From: Pseudomonadota bacterium
Lineage (GTDB): Bacteria > Pseudomonadota > Gammaproteobacteria > Xanthomonadales > Xanthomonadaceae
Length of the DNA stretch: 5,467 nt
Reading direction: 5' to 3'
NCBI GenBank assembly: GCA_023439425.1
Contig: JAEXNZ010000093.1
Location: 1-5,467 of the forward strand
Under the pieces are notes generated by a model. That model had not been told where the DNA came from. It worked only from the letters and a program-made list of their open reading frames with translations, and ran no database searches. The position numbers were made by a program, and so were the translations under genes. Shown here piece by piece: positions 5,175 to 5,467 of this stretch (positions are counted from its first letter, which is position 1; each line of letters begins with the position of its first letter).

Positions 5175-5467
5175 ACCACGAAAACCCCAATGCTGATTCC
5201 GCCGGCCATGTGCCGGACAAATTCGATGCCCACCACCGCCAGCAGCTGTCGGCGCTGATTGATGGTGAGCTCAGTGCCGACGAAGCCCGCTTCATGCTGC
5301 GCCGGCTGGAACACGACGACGCGCTGGCCGGCTGCCACGAGCGCTGGCAGCTGCTGGGCGACGTGCTGCGCGGGCAGGCCTGTGCGCCGGCCCCGGTCGA
5401 TTTCGCCGCCCGCGTGCAGGCGGCAGTGGCGGCTGAACCCGCCCCGCAGGCCGCCTCCGCGCAGGCC
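5171..5467 (+). CDS. rseA: Sigma-E anti-sigma factor RseA, N-terminal 99 residues (cut by window edge)
   Basis: RseA is a single-pass inner-membrane protein whose cytoplasmic domain binds and inhibits sigma-E until stress-triggered proteolysis frees it. The visible part contains the typical N-terminal RseA domain at about residues 24-69: LSALIDGELSADEARFML (26-43) followed by ERWQLLGDVLRG (57-68). An Ala/Pro-rich linker then begins (from about 70). The membrane segment and periplasmic domain would lie beyond the window. Two cysteines (55 and 71) are visible. The start codon overlaps the rpoE stop (ATGA), and GAGAAGAG (5157-5164), 6 nt upstream inside rpoE, is a good ribosome-binding site. Co-transcription and coupled translation would keep sigma and anti-sigma in balance. 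The identification rests on domain match plus position; a MucA name would describe the same role in pseudomonads. Confidence 0.92.
   Translation, partial: MNHENPNADSAGHVPDKFDAHHRQQLSALIDGELSADEARFMLRRLEHDDALAGCHERWQLLGDVLRGQACAPAPVDFAARVQAAVAAEPAPQAASAQA

Overview
The window is GC-rich DNA whose proteins look like those of a gammaproteobacterium of the family Xanthomonadaceae. Stenotrophomonas or a close relative is the most likely source. This assignment rests on the sigma-E protein, the hydroxyacyl-CoA dehydrogenase and the high-GC codon use as I remember them, not on a database search. It reads as ordinary chromosome: no tRNA, rRNA, insertion sequence, CRISPR array, prophage gene or clear sign of recent transfer was seen.

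Layout. Four genes run leftward. From right to left they are a 687-residue FadJ-like fatty-acid beta-oxidation protein (4316-2253), a 287-residue pirin (2126-1263), a 242-residue aquaporin Z (1148-420) and the first 90 codons of an unrecognised exported protein (270-1, cut by the window edge). To the right, transcribed rightward from a shared intergenic region, lie the extracytoplasmic-function sigma factor rpoE (4554-5174) and its anti-sigma factor rseA (from 5171, cut by the right edge). These two overlap by 4 nt (ATGA) and are certainly one operon. In this bacterial group a MucD/DegP-type protease usually follows, but it would lie outside the window.

How the genes relate. RpoE and RseA form the envelope-stress switch: membrane-bound RseA holds the sigma factor until it is degraded. 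A sequence closely matching a sigma-E promoter (TGAACTT, 16 nt, TCTCA at 4486-4513) sits just before rpoE, which suggests autoregulation. A second, sigma-70-like candidate lies about 95 bp further upstream and overlaps a divergent candidate promoter for the FadJ-like gene. The leftward genes have no obvious shared pathway. A strong intrinsic terminator (2221-2246) separates the FadJ-like gene from pirin, and the remaining gaps of 114 and 149 bp also suggest mostly separate transcription units.

No new multi-gene system is evident. The points most worth checking are regulatory: the rpoE/fadJ divergent region, an imperfect palindrome in front of the pirin gene, and a leader hairpin overlapping the ribosome-binding site of aqpZ.
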